From FW021-bin31 sp964467635 (GTDB taxonomy: Bacteria > Bacteroidota > Bacteroidia > Chitinophagales > Chitinophagaceae): 24,834 bases of DNA. The stretch is from NCBI GenBank assembly GCA_964467635.1, contig CAYXRN010000038.1, positions 1 through 24,834 on the forward strand, read 5' to 3'. Under the pieces are notes generated by a model. The model was not told where the DNA came from, made no database searches, and saw only the letters and a list, made by a program, of their open reading frames with translations. This document shows, one piece after another, positions 1 to 8,447 of the stretch; the first letter of the stretch is position 1; each line of letters begins with the position of its first letter. Both the position numbers and the translations under genes were made by a program.

Positions 1-2
1 AC

Positions 3-527
3 GAGGCGGATCCGTTGCACGAATATATTTTCTGGGGCAGGGAAAGGCATGGCAGTGCAAGGTGGAACAACCTGGGCTATCCCCAACGGGCGGTAAGGTC
101 CGAAAGGTACTTATACATCTGGAACCTGAAGCCGGAGCGTTACCCTGCCGGAGCCCCCAAAGAGGTAAAGGGCGACACCCTCGTTTGGGACTACGGCGAT
201 ATTGACCCTTCTCCCTCTAAGGCATTGATGATTCACGAGCAGGGAAAGCTTTTTGCCTTGACATTCGATAAATTTCCCCGGGAGATGCTATACAATATAA
301 AAAAAGATCCCTATTGCCTGCATAACCTGGCCGGGGATCCTAATTATCAGGGAATAAAAAAGAAACTGTCAACCGTGTTAAAACAAAAATTAAAAGAAAC
401 ACAGGATCCGAGAATGGGAAACAACCCCAATGTTTGGGAAAGTTACAGAAGGTATGGTCCGATACATGACTTTCCCCGGCCGGCGTGGGCAGATAGTATA
501 ATAAAAAGCCAGGTGGTAAGAAAGTAA
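3..527 (+). CDS. Sulfatase, C-terminal part (sulfamidase-like, truncated by window edge)
   Basis: This is the 3' part of a gene that begins before the window. The reading frame is already open at base 3, and the TTG at 15 is inside the gene, not its start. About 174 residues are visible. The stretch with RAVRSERYLYIWN followed by PER resembles the C-terminal subdomain of S1-type sulfatases, especially the N-sulfoglucosamine sulfohydrolase-like group (probably S1_8). The later LYNIKKDPYCLHNLA is the usual 'nodes the product, then D-P-x-E/C-x-x-N-L' ending of sulfatases. The catalytic formylglycine motif and the metal ligands lie upstream and cannot be checked. It is followed after 97 bp by a second sulfatase on the same strand. 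Such enzymes hydrolyse sulfate esters (or N-sulfates) on sugars in the periplasm. The family call is fairly firm; the subfamily and substrate are inference. Confidence 0.8.
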   Translation, partial: EADPLHEYIFWGRERHGSARWNNLGYPQRAVRSERYLYIWNLKPERYPAGAPKEVKGDTLVWDYGDIDPSPSKALMIHEQGKLFALTFDKFPREMLYNIKKDPYCLHNLAGDPNYQGIKKKLSTVLKQKLKETQDPRMGNNPNVWESYRRYGPIHDFPRPAWADSIIKSQVVRK

Positions 528-624
528 TGGATATGCTGCCTTGAAAGGCCGGATGATAAACAGGCGTGATCATACATCAACTAAGTACTTGCTAGGGATC
601 GTAATTTGATAAAATGACATAGGT

Positions 625-2109
625 ATGCGGGAAGTAACTAAAATATTTTTTATTGGTTTTTTGTTCAGTTTGTTTGGTTTGCCAGGGATGGGACAAAGCC
701 GGTCGCCGGAACGCCCGAATGTCCTGTTTATTTTTGTGGATGACCTTCGTCCGGATCTCGGGTGCTATGGGAATAGGATTGTACACTCCCCACATATAGA
801 TGAGCTTGCTTCACAAAGCGTTTTATTTTCTCACCAATATGCGGTTGTCCCTACCTGCGGGGCCAGCCGTTGCGCTATCCTTACCGGCTACCTACCGAGG
901 AGCCAGGCGGCCTTGTCCAACGAAGCCTGTGTTACGTTTATTTCGAACCAACCTCAAACGAAAGAACCAAAAACATTTATTGCCAATCTGAAACAAAACG
1001 GATACTATACGGTGGGTATTGGAAAGGTAAGCCATTACGCAGACGGTTACGTGTACGGCTACCAGCAGAAAAAAAGCAATCAACTTGAATTGCCTTACAG
1101 CTGGGATGAAATGCTGTTTAATCCCGGAAAATGGGGAACCGGCTGGAACGCTTTCTTTGGTTATGCAGACGGGACCAACCGCAATGACCGTCATAAAGAA
1201 GTAAAGCCATATGAAAAGGCCAACGTAGGCGACGACGGTTACCCGGATGGCCTGACGGCTGACCTTGCTGTAAAAACGATGGAAAGACTGGCAAAAAAGC
1301 AGCAGCCCTTCTTTTTGGCGGTGGGCTTTTTTAAGCCCCATCTGCCCTTTAATTCCCCGGAGAAATATTGGGAGCTGTATGATGAATCCGAGATCCCCTT
1401 AACCCATTCTCCCGGTATACCGGAAAAGGTAAACAGAGCCAGTTTGAACAACAGCGCGGAATTCAACCAATATAAATTGGGGGAAGAGCATCCCACACTG
1501 GAAAATCCGGTATCTGACGCTTATGCACGGAAACTAAAACACGCTTATTATGCGGCGATCAGCTATACAGATGCCCAGGTCGGTAAAGTATTGGAGGAAT
1601 TAAATCGGCTGGGGCTGGCCGAGCATACGATCGTTGTTCTGTGGAGTGATCATGGGTGGCATCTGGGAGACGACCGGGTGTGGGGAAAACATACCCTTTT
1701 TGAGTATGCTACCAAGAGTGTGCTGCTCATAAAAACACCAGGGCAGCAGCAGGGTAAAGTATGCCGAAAGGTAGTTAGCGCAATAGACATATATCCCACT
1801 TTAATGGAGTTATGCGGTGTGGCATTGCCGCATGCTGTAGACGGCCGGAGTTTGGTTCCGTTGTTAAAGAATCCGAAAACGCGTTGGCAGAACGAAGCTT
1901 TTAGTTATTTCAAGCGAGGGATTTCATTAAGGACAAAAAGGTATCGGCTGACAAAATATTTTAGAGCGCAAAAGCCGGTTGTAGAATTGTATGATCATAA
2001 AAATGATCCTTATGAAAATAAAAATATTGCGGCTTCCCATCCCCGGCTGGTTAAAAAACTAATGCGGGAATGGCAAAAAGGAAACACCGGACTTTATGAC
2101 AAAAAATAA
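625..2109 (+). CDS. Periplasmic sulfatase, iduronate-2-sulfatase-like (probably S1_7)
   Basis: The protein has 494 residues, a normal length for an S1 sulfatase. A hydrophobic signal peptide spans about residues 6-23. Next come the metal-binding pair in FIFVDDLRPD (D39, D40) and the formylglycine motif CGASR, with Cys78 as the residue to be modified. The motif has Ala in the usual Pro position, which fits the C-x-A/P-S-R core recognised by anaerobic sulfatase-maturating enzymes. SDHGWHLGDD (D342, H343) and WGKHTLFE (K355) near residue 350 are typical of the iduronate-2-sulfatase group. The family removes sulfate from uronic acids or other sugars. The gene ends 13 bp before a GH43 gene, so it almost certainly belongs to the glycan operon. 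No sulfatase-maturating enzyme lies in the window. Start: the ATG gives a complete signal peptide. The exact substrate cannot be told from sequence. Confidence 0.9.
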   Translation: MREVTKIFFIGFLFSLFGLPGMGQSRSPERPNVLFIFVDDLRPDLGCYGNRIVHSPHIDELASQSVLFSHQYAVVPTCGASRCAILTGYLPRSQAALSNEACVTFISNQPQTKEPKTFIANLKQNGYYTVGIGKVSHYADGYVYGYQQKKSNQLELPYSWDEMLFNPGKWGTGWNAFFGYADGTNRNDRHKEVKPYEKANVGDDGYPDGLTADLAVKTMERLAKKQQPFFLAVGFFKPHLPFNSPEKYWELYDESEIPLTHSPGIPEKVNRASLNNSAEFNQYKLGEEHPTLENPVSDAYARKLKHAYYAAISYTDAQVGKVLEELNRLGLAEHTIVVLWSDHGWHLGDDRVWGKHTLFEYATKSVLLIKTPGQQQGKVCRKVVSAIDIYPTLMELCGVALPHAVDGRSLVPLLKNPKTRWQNEAFSYFKRGISLRTKRYRLTKYFRAQKPVVELYDHKNDPYENKNIAASHPRLVKKLMREWQKGNTGLYDKK

Positions 2110-2122
2110 ATAGATCAATGAC

Positions 2123-3730
2123 ATGAAAAACTATACATTACAATCCGTTCTGGCAGGACTTGTTGTCCTGTTGGCAGTAGTCACTTTTTACTCCTGTGAA
2201 AAAGAGGATAAAATAAAAGAACCGGTCGTTACCATAAAACCTGCGGCCGACCTGCAGGCTTTTCCAGGTTTACACCGGGCGAAACTGCAATGGACGGTGA
2301 CCGACCCTGCTGTTAAAAAGGCCGTTGCCTATTGTGACAATGGGGATTCTGTTGTTGTTCCCTACGAAGGCGCAGAAGAAATGTCCGCTTTGTTTACAGG
2401 ACTCACAGGCGGGAACTACTCTTTTAAAGTATATCTCTATGACGAACAGGGGCATCCTTCTGCCAGGGCAAAAGTGGTGATCCGGGTGTATGGAGACCGG
2501 TATATTCAGTCGCTTTCCTCCAGGAAGATACATGACGCTATTTATGAAGGCGGAGATGTAATGATCGTGTGGGAGGATCCCGAAAAAAACGCATTAAGTA
2601 CAGAGGCACGCTATGTGGATATTAACGGCGATACGCAGACCGTTCAGGTGGAGCGTTCGACGGATACCACGATTTTAAAACAATACAAAGCCGGATCTTA
2701 TTTTCAGTATCACAGCTTATACAAACCCGTTCCCGAAGCGCTGGATACCTTTTACGCTGCTTATGCTTCAGCAGAAAAATCGAGTACGTTCATCAATCCG
2801 CTCTTTCAGAATAAAGGAGCAGATCCCTGGGCCGTATACAAAGACGGTACTTATTACTTTACATATACTACAGGCGGAAGCGTTGTTTTGTATGCCACTG
2901 AGGAAATGTCGGAATTAAGCCAGGCAGAACCCGTAAAGGTATGGGATCCCCCTTCCGGTACAGATCACTCTCATGAAATATGGGCTCCTGAGCTTCATTT
3001 TTTAAATGGCAAATGGTATATTTATGTGGCTGCAGATGATGGCCAGGACGTAAACCACCGGATGTTCGTGCTGGAAAATGCCTCCGCAGATCCTTTGCAA
3101 GGTACCTGGGAATTTAAAGGAGAGTTAGCGGAACCTGCTGACGAATGGGCCATAGACGGCACAATTTTACAATACAATGGACAGCTGTATATGATTTGGT
3201 CAGGCAAAACGGGAGGTACTTTCCCCCAAAATATTTATATCGCGCCGATGAGCAACCCCTATACTTTAGCAGGCAGCCGGGTGGTGATCTCTACCCCGGA
3301 ATATGCCTGGGAAAAAAACGGGGCGCCTATTAACGAAGGGCCGGCCGTACTCAAGAATAACCAGGGCGGTGTATTCGTTATTTATTCCGGAAGCGGTTTC
3401 TGGACCGACGATTACTGCCTGGGCATGCTCAGCTTAAAAGCCGGTGGTGATCCGATGAACCCGGCAGACTGGACAAAAACACCCACGCCGGTGCTCAAAA
3501 GAAGCGCGGCGGCAAGTGCTTACGGTCCGGGACACTGCAGCTTCTTTCCCTCCCGAGATGGCACAGAACAATGGATTCTTTATCATGCGCGCACCTATCC
3601 CAACGGAGGAAGTACCAACCACCGCAACCCACGCATGCAAAAGATCACATGGAATACCGATGGTACGCCCAACTTTGGCGTGCCTGTCACAGTGGGCGAG
3701 GCCACCCGTACACCTTCAGGAGAATTTTAA
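2123..3730 (+). CDS. GH43-family lipoprotein glycosidase with N-terminal DUF4998-like domain
   Basis: The product has 535 residues and a lipoprotein signal peptide with lipobox YSC (Cys25), so it is probably anchored in the outer or inner membrane facing periplasm or cell surface. Residues about 30-200 form a beta-rich accessory domain resembling DUF4998. The GH43 five-bladed propeller starts near residue 222. The three expected carboxylates are present: D234 in GADPWAVYKDG (base), D345 in WAIDGT (pKa modulator) and E405 in INEGPAVL (acid). GH43 enzymes are inverting beta-xylosidases or alpha-L-arabinofuranosidases; I cannot choose between these activities or assign a subfamily. The gene lies 13 bp after the sulfatase and 17 bp before a GH115 gene, in one apparent operon. 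An alternative reading frame overlaps its last 160 bp, but that belongs to an over-extended start of the next gene. Confidence 0.9.
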   Translation: MKNYTLQSVLAGLVVLLAVVTFYSCEKEDKIKEPVVTIKPAADLQAFPGLHRAKLQWTVTDPAVKKAVAYCDNGDSVVVPYEGAEEMSALFTGLTGGNYSFKVYLYDEQGHPSARAKVVIRVYGDRYIQSLSSRKIHDAIYEGGDVMIVWEDPEKNALSTEARYVDINGDTQTVQVERSTDTTILKQYKAGSYFQYHSLYKPVPEALDTFYAAYASAEKSSTFINPLFQNKGADPWAVYKDGTYYFTYTTGGSVVLYATEEMSELSQAEPVKVWDPPSGTDHSHEIWAPELHFLNGKWYIYVAADDGQDVNHRMFVLENASADPLQGTWEFKGELAEPADEWAIDGTILQYNGQLYMIWSGKTGGTFPQNIYIAPMSNPYTLAGSRVVISTPEYAWEKNGAPINEGPAVLKNNQGGVFVIYSGSGFWTDDYCLGMLSLKAGGDPMNPADWTKTPTPVLKRSAAASAYGPGHCSFFPSRDGTEQWILYHARTYPNGGSTNHRNPRMQKITWNTDGTPNFGVPVTVGEATRTPSGEF

Positions 3731-3747
3731 AAGCTATAGAATACCCT

Positions 3748-5994
3748 ATGTCAGAAAAACGAATCAGCAGAAAAAACTTTCTTAAGAATTTTGGATTAAT
3801 GACGCTGTCTGCGCCGGGCTTGGCCCGACTGGCTTCGGAGGGGCCGGTGGAAAACGAATGGAAAATCCAGGGCGCTTACAAGGACGGCGGCTTTTTTAAA
3901 AGCAAAAGCTGGGAAACCAGGCGCGGTTCCTGGCGCCGGAAGGGGCAAGCACAGACCGGTGACGTTTTACTCGCCGAAAAGGGAAAAGGCGTCCATATCG
4001 TTGTAGCCGAAAAGGAGCATTCTGCCGTACAGCAGGCTGCCAAATTCCTTTCCGGCGATATCGAAAGCATCAGCGGGTATAAGCCTGGTATAAAGCAACA
4101 GGCGACAGCGGGTGAAACCGTGATCCGCATTGCCACCCTGGGGGTGAGTGATGTTCCGGATGACATCGCCCTTGCAGCTATCAAAGGGAAATGGGAAGCA
4201 TACAAGATCTGCACCAAAGCAGACGTTGTTTGGCTGATTGGTTCCAATTACCGGGGCACGGCCTTTGCCGTGTATACCCTTAGTGAGCGGTTGGGGGTAG
4301 ATCCTTTATACCTTTGGAGTGGTTATACCCCTGAGGCGGCTGAAACCCTGATTCTCAAAGAAACCGATTACAGCAGCGGACCGCCTTCCTTTAAGTACCG
4401 CGGGTTTTTTCATGACGACGAAGATATTTTACCCAGGCCCTTCGAATGGGGAGGCTATCCGCTCCGGGTGGGCGACGTCGATATACTGTGGTACCAGAAG
4501 TACTTCGAAACGGCACTCAGGCTGCGCATGAACATGGTTGCTCCCTACACCCGCGTACACCGGCGTTATGAAGTACAAAAATGCGCAGACGACTGGGGGT
4601 TGATTTATACCTCCCACCATTATGATGTGTTGTTGTCCAACCCGTTTGGCATCATCCGTTTTGGCCTGGCAGAAAAACGAGGGGTGAGTCCCGAGTGGAA
4701 CTGGTTCAAGAATAAAGAAGGGATGGTGAAGTTCTGGCGTGGCGGCGTGTGGGAGAATAAAGAATTGGATTGTATCTGGCCGGTAGGCCTGAGGGGGACA
4801 AATGATTACGGTTATCCCTTTCCAGAAGACATGTCCAAAAAAGAACAAACCCGCGTGTTTAATCATGTGATTAATACCCAGGTAAGTACGGTAAAAGATA
4901 TTTTACCCTGTGATGAGCCACCGGTTTATACGTTTACCCTTTATACCGAAATGCTCAATAAGTATGAGGCCGACAAAAGCGATTTTCAACTTCCGGAAGA
5001 CGTCATTATTGTATGGCCGGATGATAACAATGGGGTGATGAGGGGATTACCTAAGACTTTAGGTAAATGGAAGCATGGCGTATATTATCATTTGGCGTAT
5101 TACGGAATGGACCTGCATAAACAGGGGACTCATATTGTTTCTCCTTATACGATTACCGATCAGTTTAAAAAGATAATCGATGCGGGGGCTACGGAATATA
5201 TGCTGCTGAATGTTTCGGAAATGCGCGACTATATGATGGAGGGAAGGCTGATAGCTGAAATAAGCTGGGATCAGGATTTTGTGTTAAATGAAAAAGATCC
5301 GGGCACGGCTTATATTGATTGGTGGGCCAATGAATATTTCGGGCCTGAGCAAATAGCGCAGATACGAAAGGTATATCAGGATTACTATGAGCTATTATAC
5401 GAACCTAAAAAACTCTGGTTCGGGGCGAACCAGGTATGGAAATTACTAGAGGCCCTGGTGAAAAAATATAAGGGCGAATCTTATAAAGGAATTGGCGATG
5501 AAACGGTAGAACAGTTGAAGCGCAGAGCAAAGAAGTATAGTGCTACCATGGCGCTGATTACAGCATGCATGGAAGAGATGACACCCGATCAGCAGCAGTA
5601 CTTTTTTGAAAATACCTGGTTAGGTCTATCGTTTGACTGGCGGCCAACCCAGGCGGCCCTCTTGCTTCATCAGGCACTCCGGGAGAACGACCGGCAAAAA
5701 GCCTGGAAGCTTATCCGCCAATCTATTCAACCGCTGGAGCAGTTGGAATTAGAAATTCTGAAAGCGGAGCGCCCGCCTTTTGACAAATGGTACCGGGAGA
5801 GCTGGATACGCGGAACCCTTACGCCATTAAACGTCCATCGTTCTTATGAATTGGTCAGGGCATTCATTGCCTCAAACGGTACGGCAGCACGTCCCCCTAA
5901 AAGAAACGGGCACAATAATCTGGAGCAATGCAAGATCTGGAGCGATTTCCTGGAAGCCTCTGAACGGTTAGATGATCCGCTGTCCCGGTCGTAA
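3748..5994 (+). CDS. Short, divergent GH115-family protein (putative alpha-glucuronidase)
   Basis: The chosen ATG gives 748 residues beginning MSEKRISRKNFLKNFG, a leader that resembles a Tat signal (S-R-K-x-F-L-K) more than a plain Sec signal. The frame stays open further upstream, but that part overlaps the GH43 gene and does not look like a protein start. GH115 features shared with the longer paralogue in this window are PPSFKYRGFF with HDDED (222-226), VGLRG, and EDVIIVWPDDN (V422-N427). GH115 enzymes remove (4-O-methyl)-glucuronic acid from internal xylose units of xylan. Two oddities stand out. The C-terminal beta-sandwich region present in the 985-residue paralogue is missing. The motif that reads MGSAHPEP in the paralogue is YTSHHYDV (287-294) here, so one acidic position differs. 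Family membership is firm; activity on glucuronoxylan is less sure. Confidence 0.85.
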   Translation: MSEKRISRKNFLKNFGLMTLSAPGLARLASEGPVENEWKIQGAYKDGGFFKSKSWETRRGSWRRKGQAQTGDVLLAEKGKGVHIVVAEKEHSAVQQAAKFLSGDIESISGYKPGIKQQATAGETVIRIATLGVSDVPDDIALAAIKGKWEAYKICTKADVVWLIGSNYRGTAFAVYTLSERLGVDPLYLWSGYTPEAAETLILKETDYSSGPPSFKYRGFFHDDEDILPRPFEWGGYPLRVGDVDILWYQKYFETALRLRMNMVAPYTRVHRRYEVQKCADDWGLIYTSHHYDVLLSNPFGIIRFGLAEKRGVSPEWNWFKNKEGMVKFWRGGVWENKELDCIWPVGLRGTNDYGYPFPEDMSKKEQTRVFNHVINTQVSTVKDILPCDEPPVYTFTLYTEMLNKYEADKSDFQLPEDVIIVWPDDNNGVMRGLPKTLGKWKHGVYYHLAYYGMDLHKQGTHIVSPYTITDQFKKIIDAGATEYMLLNVSEMRDYMMEGRLIAEISWDQDFVLNEKDPGTAYIDWWANEYFGPEQIAQIRKVYQDYYELLYEPKKLWFGANQVWKLLEALVKKYKGESYKGIGDETVEQLKRRAKKYSATMALITACMEEMTPDQQQYFFENTWLGLSFDWRPTQAALLLHQALRENDRQKAWKLIRQSIQPLEQLELEILKAERPPFDKWYRESWIRGTLTPLNVHRSYELVRAFIASNGTAARPPKRNGHNNLEQCKIWSDFLEASERLDDPLSRS

Positions 5995-6030
5995 GAACCG
6001 CATTTGTTTACCGAAAACAACGATTGGCAT

Positions 6031-8091
6031 ATGATAGGAAAAGGGCATGGTTTATTGTGGTTGTTCACTGCTTTATATATGCTGTTCCCTGTTGTTTCTC
6101 AGGCAGATAACGGGTACCGGCTCTGGTTAAAGTATGACAAGATTAAAGATCCCGTTTACCTGAACCAGGCGAGAGAAGCGATCAGGTCCGTGAATGTTTG
6201 TGGTCACTCAGCTACAATTAAAGTGGCAAGGGAGGAACTCAAAAAAGGGCTGGAAGGCCTGTTGGGAATGCCATTGGTTTCCGGGAACCCGCAAACGCCG
6301 AGCTCCGGCACGCTGCTGGTGGGAACGCCGGCCTCCTGTGCATGGATAAAAAAGAAACTGTCTTCAAAACAACGGCTGCAGCTCGGCAAAGAAGGTTACA
6401 TTATCCGGGAAGTTAGCGGTCCATCCGGACCTTTTACCCTGATTGCAGCGAATGAGGACCTGGGTGTTTTATATGGTGTTTTCCATTTTCTGCGGTTATT
6501 ACAAACGCAGGCGCCCTTATCCGATCTTGATATTACCGGTTTTCCCAAGGTTAAATGGCGAATGCTTAATCATTGGGATAACCTGGATGGAACGATAGAA
6601 AGAGGGTATGCGGGCGGCTCTTTATGGAAGTGGGACGAACTTCCGGGTAGAATCGACCCCCGGTATAAAGATTATGCGCGGGCAAATGCATCTATTGGCA
6701 TCAACGCCGTGGTACTGAATAATGTCAATGCCGATCCTTTAATTTTAAGTGATGCATACCTGGAAAAAGTAGCTGCGCTGGCGGCCGTCTTCCGGCCGTA
6801 TGGCATCCGCGTTTTTTTGTCAGCCAATTTCGCGGCACCAAAACGCTTGGGAAAGCTTCCCACGGCGGATCCGCTGGATCGGAGCGTGATAGCGTGGTGG
6901 AAACGCAAAGCGGATGAACTGTACCGGCTGATCCCTGATTTTGGCGGGTTTTTGGTCAAAGCCAATTCAGAAGGACAGCCTGGTCCTCAGGATTATCAGC
7001 GTACTCATGTGCAAGGTGCCAATATGCTGGCCGATGCCTTGGCGCCGCATGGCGGAGTTTTGATCTGGCGGGCGTTTGTTTATGCGATAAAAAAGGGGGA
7101 GGACCGTGCGAAGATGGCTTATGAGGAATTTAAGGGTTTCGATGGTGCGTTTAAAGCTAACGTGTTTTTACAAATCAAAAACGGTCCGCTGGATTTTCAG
7201 CCGCGGGAACCCTTCTCTCCTCTTTTTGGAGCGATGCCACATACCAATGCCATGCCCGAATTTCAAATCACCCAGGAATACCTGGGGCACGATAAAGCGT
7301 TAGTTTACCTGGCCCCCCTTTTCAAGGAAACCTTAACATCGGACACCTACGTGAACGGAAAGGGATCGACTGTAGCCCGGGTGATGGACGGGAGCCTGCA
7401 AGGGCAACAGTTAACCGGAATCGCCGGTGTGGCCAACATCGGCAGTGACAGCAACTGGACCGGCTACCTCTTCGGCCAGGCGAACTGGTATGCTTTTGGG
7501 CGTCTTGCGTGGGATTATGAACTCACTTCCGAGGAAATTGCCCGGGAATGGATTACCATGACCCTTACGGATAAAGCGTCGGCGGTGCGTACGATTTCCC
7601 GGATCATGTTATCCTCCAGGGAGGCATTTGTAAATTACCAAACACCCCTGGGATTAAATATCCTTTGTAATTATGACCACTACCACCCCGATCCTGCCAG
7701 CCGGCGTTATTACCACAGGGCTGACCGCCTGGGCCTCGGATTTGACCGGACAGAAAGTGGAAGCAACGCCGTCGGGCAGTATTTTCCTGCCATACGGGAT
7801 TCTTTTAATAACATTCACAGCTGCCCGGAAAAATACCTCTGCTGGTTTCATCATGTTCCCTGGGATTTTCCGATGCGATCCGGACGCACTTTCTGGGAGG
7901 AGCTAAGCTACAAGTATAACCAGGGGGTGAACGCAGTAAGAAGAATGCGCAGCTTGTGGGGTACTTTGAGCGAAGAGATCGATCCGGAGATTCATAGGGC
8001 AACGGCGGAATTATTACACGGCCAGCTCGAGGAAGCCAGGCGATGGAGGAAAGTCTGCCTGGAGTATTTTAGTCATTTTGCCGACCCCTAG
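6031..8091 (+). CDS. aguA: GH67 alpha-glucuronidase
   Basis: The product has 686 residues from the ATG at 6031, which gives a clean Sec signal peptide (about residues 1-25, cleaved near SQA). An upstream TTG in frame would only spoil it. The mature protein opens with YRLWLKYDKI, characteristic of GH67. The TIM-barrel carries HWDNLDGTIERGYAG. The three catalytic carboxylates are at the right spacing: E314 in KANSEGQPGP (general acid), D388 in NGPLDF and E416 in ITQEYLG (base pair), spaced 74 and 28 residues apart, against 73 and 28 in the characterised Cellvibrio enzyme as I recall it. GH67 removes (4-O-methyl)-glucuronic acid from the terminal non-reducing xylose of short xylo-oligosaccharides, so it completes what GH115 begins. 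It is the last gene of the first block; a 356-bp regulatory gap follows. Confidence 0.95.
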   Translation: MIGKGHGLLWLFTALYMLFPVVSQADNGYRLWLKYDKIKDPVYLNQAREAIRSVNVCGHSATIKVAREELKKGLEGLLGMPLVSGNPQTPSSGTLLVGTPASCAWIKKKLSSKQRLQLGKEGYIIREVSGPSGPFTLIAANEDLGVLYGVFHFLRLLQTQAPLSDLDITGFPKVKWRMLNHWDNLDGTIERGYAGGSLWKWDELPGRIDPRYKDYARANASIGINAVVLNNVNADPLILSDAYLEKVAALAAVFRPYGIRVFLSANFAAPKRLGKLPTADPLDRSVIAWWKRKADELYRLIPDFGGFLVKANSEGQPGPQDYQRTHVQGANMLADALAPHGGVLIWRAFVYAIKKGEDRAKMAYEEFKGFDGAFKANVFLQIKNGPLDFQPREPFSPLFGAMPHTNAMPEFQITQEYLGHDKALVYLAPLFKETLTSDTYVNGKGSTVARVMDGSLQGQQLTGIAGVANIGSDSNWTGYLFGQANWYAFGRLAWDYELTSEEIAREWITMTLTDKASAVRTISRIMLSSREAFVNYQTPLGLNILCNYDHYHPDPASRRYYHRADRLGLGFDRTESGSNAVGQYFPAIRDSFNNIHSCPEKYLCWFHHVPWDFPMRSGRTFWEELSYKYNQGVNAVRRMRSLWGTLSEEIDPEIHRATAELLHGQLEEARRWRKVCLEYFSHFADP

Positions 8092-8125
8092 GGGCATTAT
8101 AGCTGGCGGATTACCGCCCTTCTTA

Positions 8126-8139
8126 TGAAATCGGTTTCT
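8126..8139. promoter_or_regulatory. LacI-type operator-like site, copy 1
   Basis: TGAAATCGGTTTCT lies 35 bp after the GH67 stop. It is an imperfect palindrome close to TGAAACCGGTTTCA, the form typical of LacI-family operators with a central CG. It shares 14 bases (ATGAAATCGGTTTC) with copy 2, exactly 200 bp downstream. The regulator is not encoded in the window. Confidence 0.55.
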
Positions 8140-8232
8140 CTTTACGAAGGAGAAAAAATTTTCTTTTGCCTGGGCAGAAAATATAACGTCTTTATAGTAC
8201 TTAATAGGCAGCAGCATCGAAAGTTGTTTGTC

Positions 8233-8284
8233 CCGGATTGATAAAAGCATCCGAAGGCAACACCGTCCGGTGTCGACAATCCGG
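8233..8284. repeat. Nested inverted repeat in the susC upstream region
   Basis: CCGGATTG (8233-8240) and CAATCCGG (8277-8284) form a perfect 8-bp outer inverted repeat. Inside it ACACCG-TC-CGGTGT (8260-8273) forms a tight 6-bp hairpin. It lies midway between the two operator-like sites and upstream of the likely susC promoter. It could be a terminator-like or attenuator structure for read-through from GH67, or a protein-binding site. No U-tract follows the outer stem, so a simple terminator is unlikely. Confidence 0.4.
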
Positions 8285-8323
8285 CAATAAGCGCGTTAAT
8301 ATCTCGTTAATTTAAATAAAATT

Positions 8324-8341
8324 AATGAAATCGGTTTCATT
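8324..8341. promoter_or_regulatory. LacI-type operator-like site, copy 2
   Basis: AATGAAATCGGTTTCATT is a near-perfect palindrome: arms AATGAAA and TTTCATT match exactly around a TCGG centre. The core differs by one base from the symmetric LacI-family form TGAAACCGGTTTCA. It lies about 107 bp before the susC start and just upstream of the AT-rich promoter region. That position would suit repression or DNA looping with copy 1. Confidence 0.65.
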
Positions 8342-8447
8342 GTAAATATTTGTTTGTATTTTTACCCTAAATAGGAGCATTTGTTTCTTCCTATTTTGCG
8401 TTACTATGGATGTAGGTACAAGCTGACTAACCATTAAACCCTTTGTG

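Larger units (their letters stand above)
8092..8447. promoter_or_regulatory. Regulatory gap upstream of susC
   Basis: These 356 bp have no credible gene. They hold a small GGCGG/CCGCC hairpin at 8105-8118 just after GH67, two near-identical operator-like palindromes (8126 and 8326), a nested inverted repeat at 8233-8284, and an AT-rich stretch from 8300 to 8400 suited to a promoter. A possible -33 TTTG at 8353-8356 sits 19 bp from AGCATTTG (8376-8383), a poor match to the Bacteroidota -7 consensus TAnnTTTG. TATTTTG at 8392-8398 is a second candidate -7 without a well-spaced partner. The promoter is therefore likely but not pinned to a base. This gap separates the two PUL gene blocks and probably drives susC onward. 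Confidence 0.6.

Noticed and set aside
3571..3747. Upstream extension of the short GH115 gene overlapping the end of the GH43 gene
   Set aside because: The overlap encodes an out-of-frame reading of the GH43 C-terminus with no family resemblance, while ATG 3748 gives a plausible Tat-like leader.
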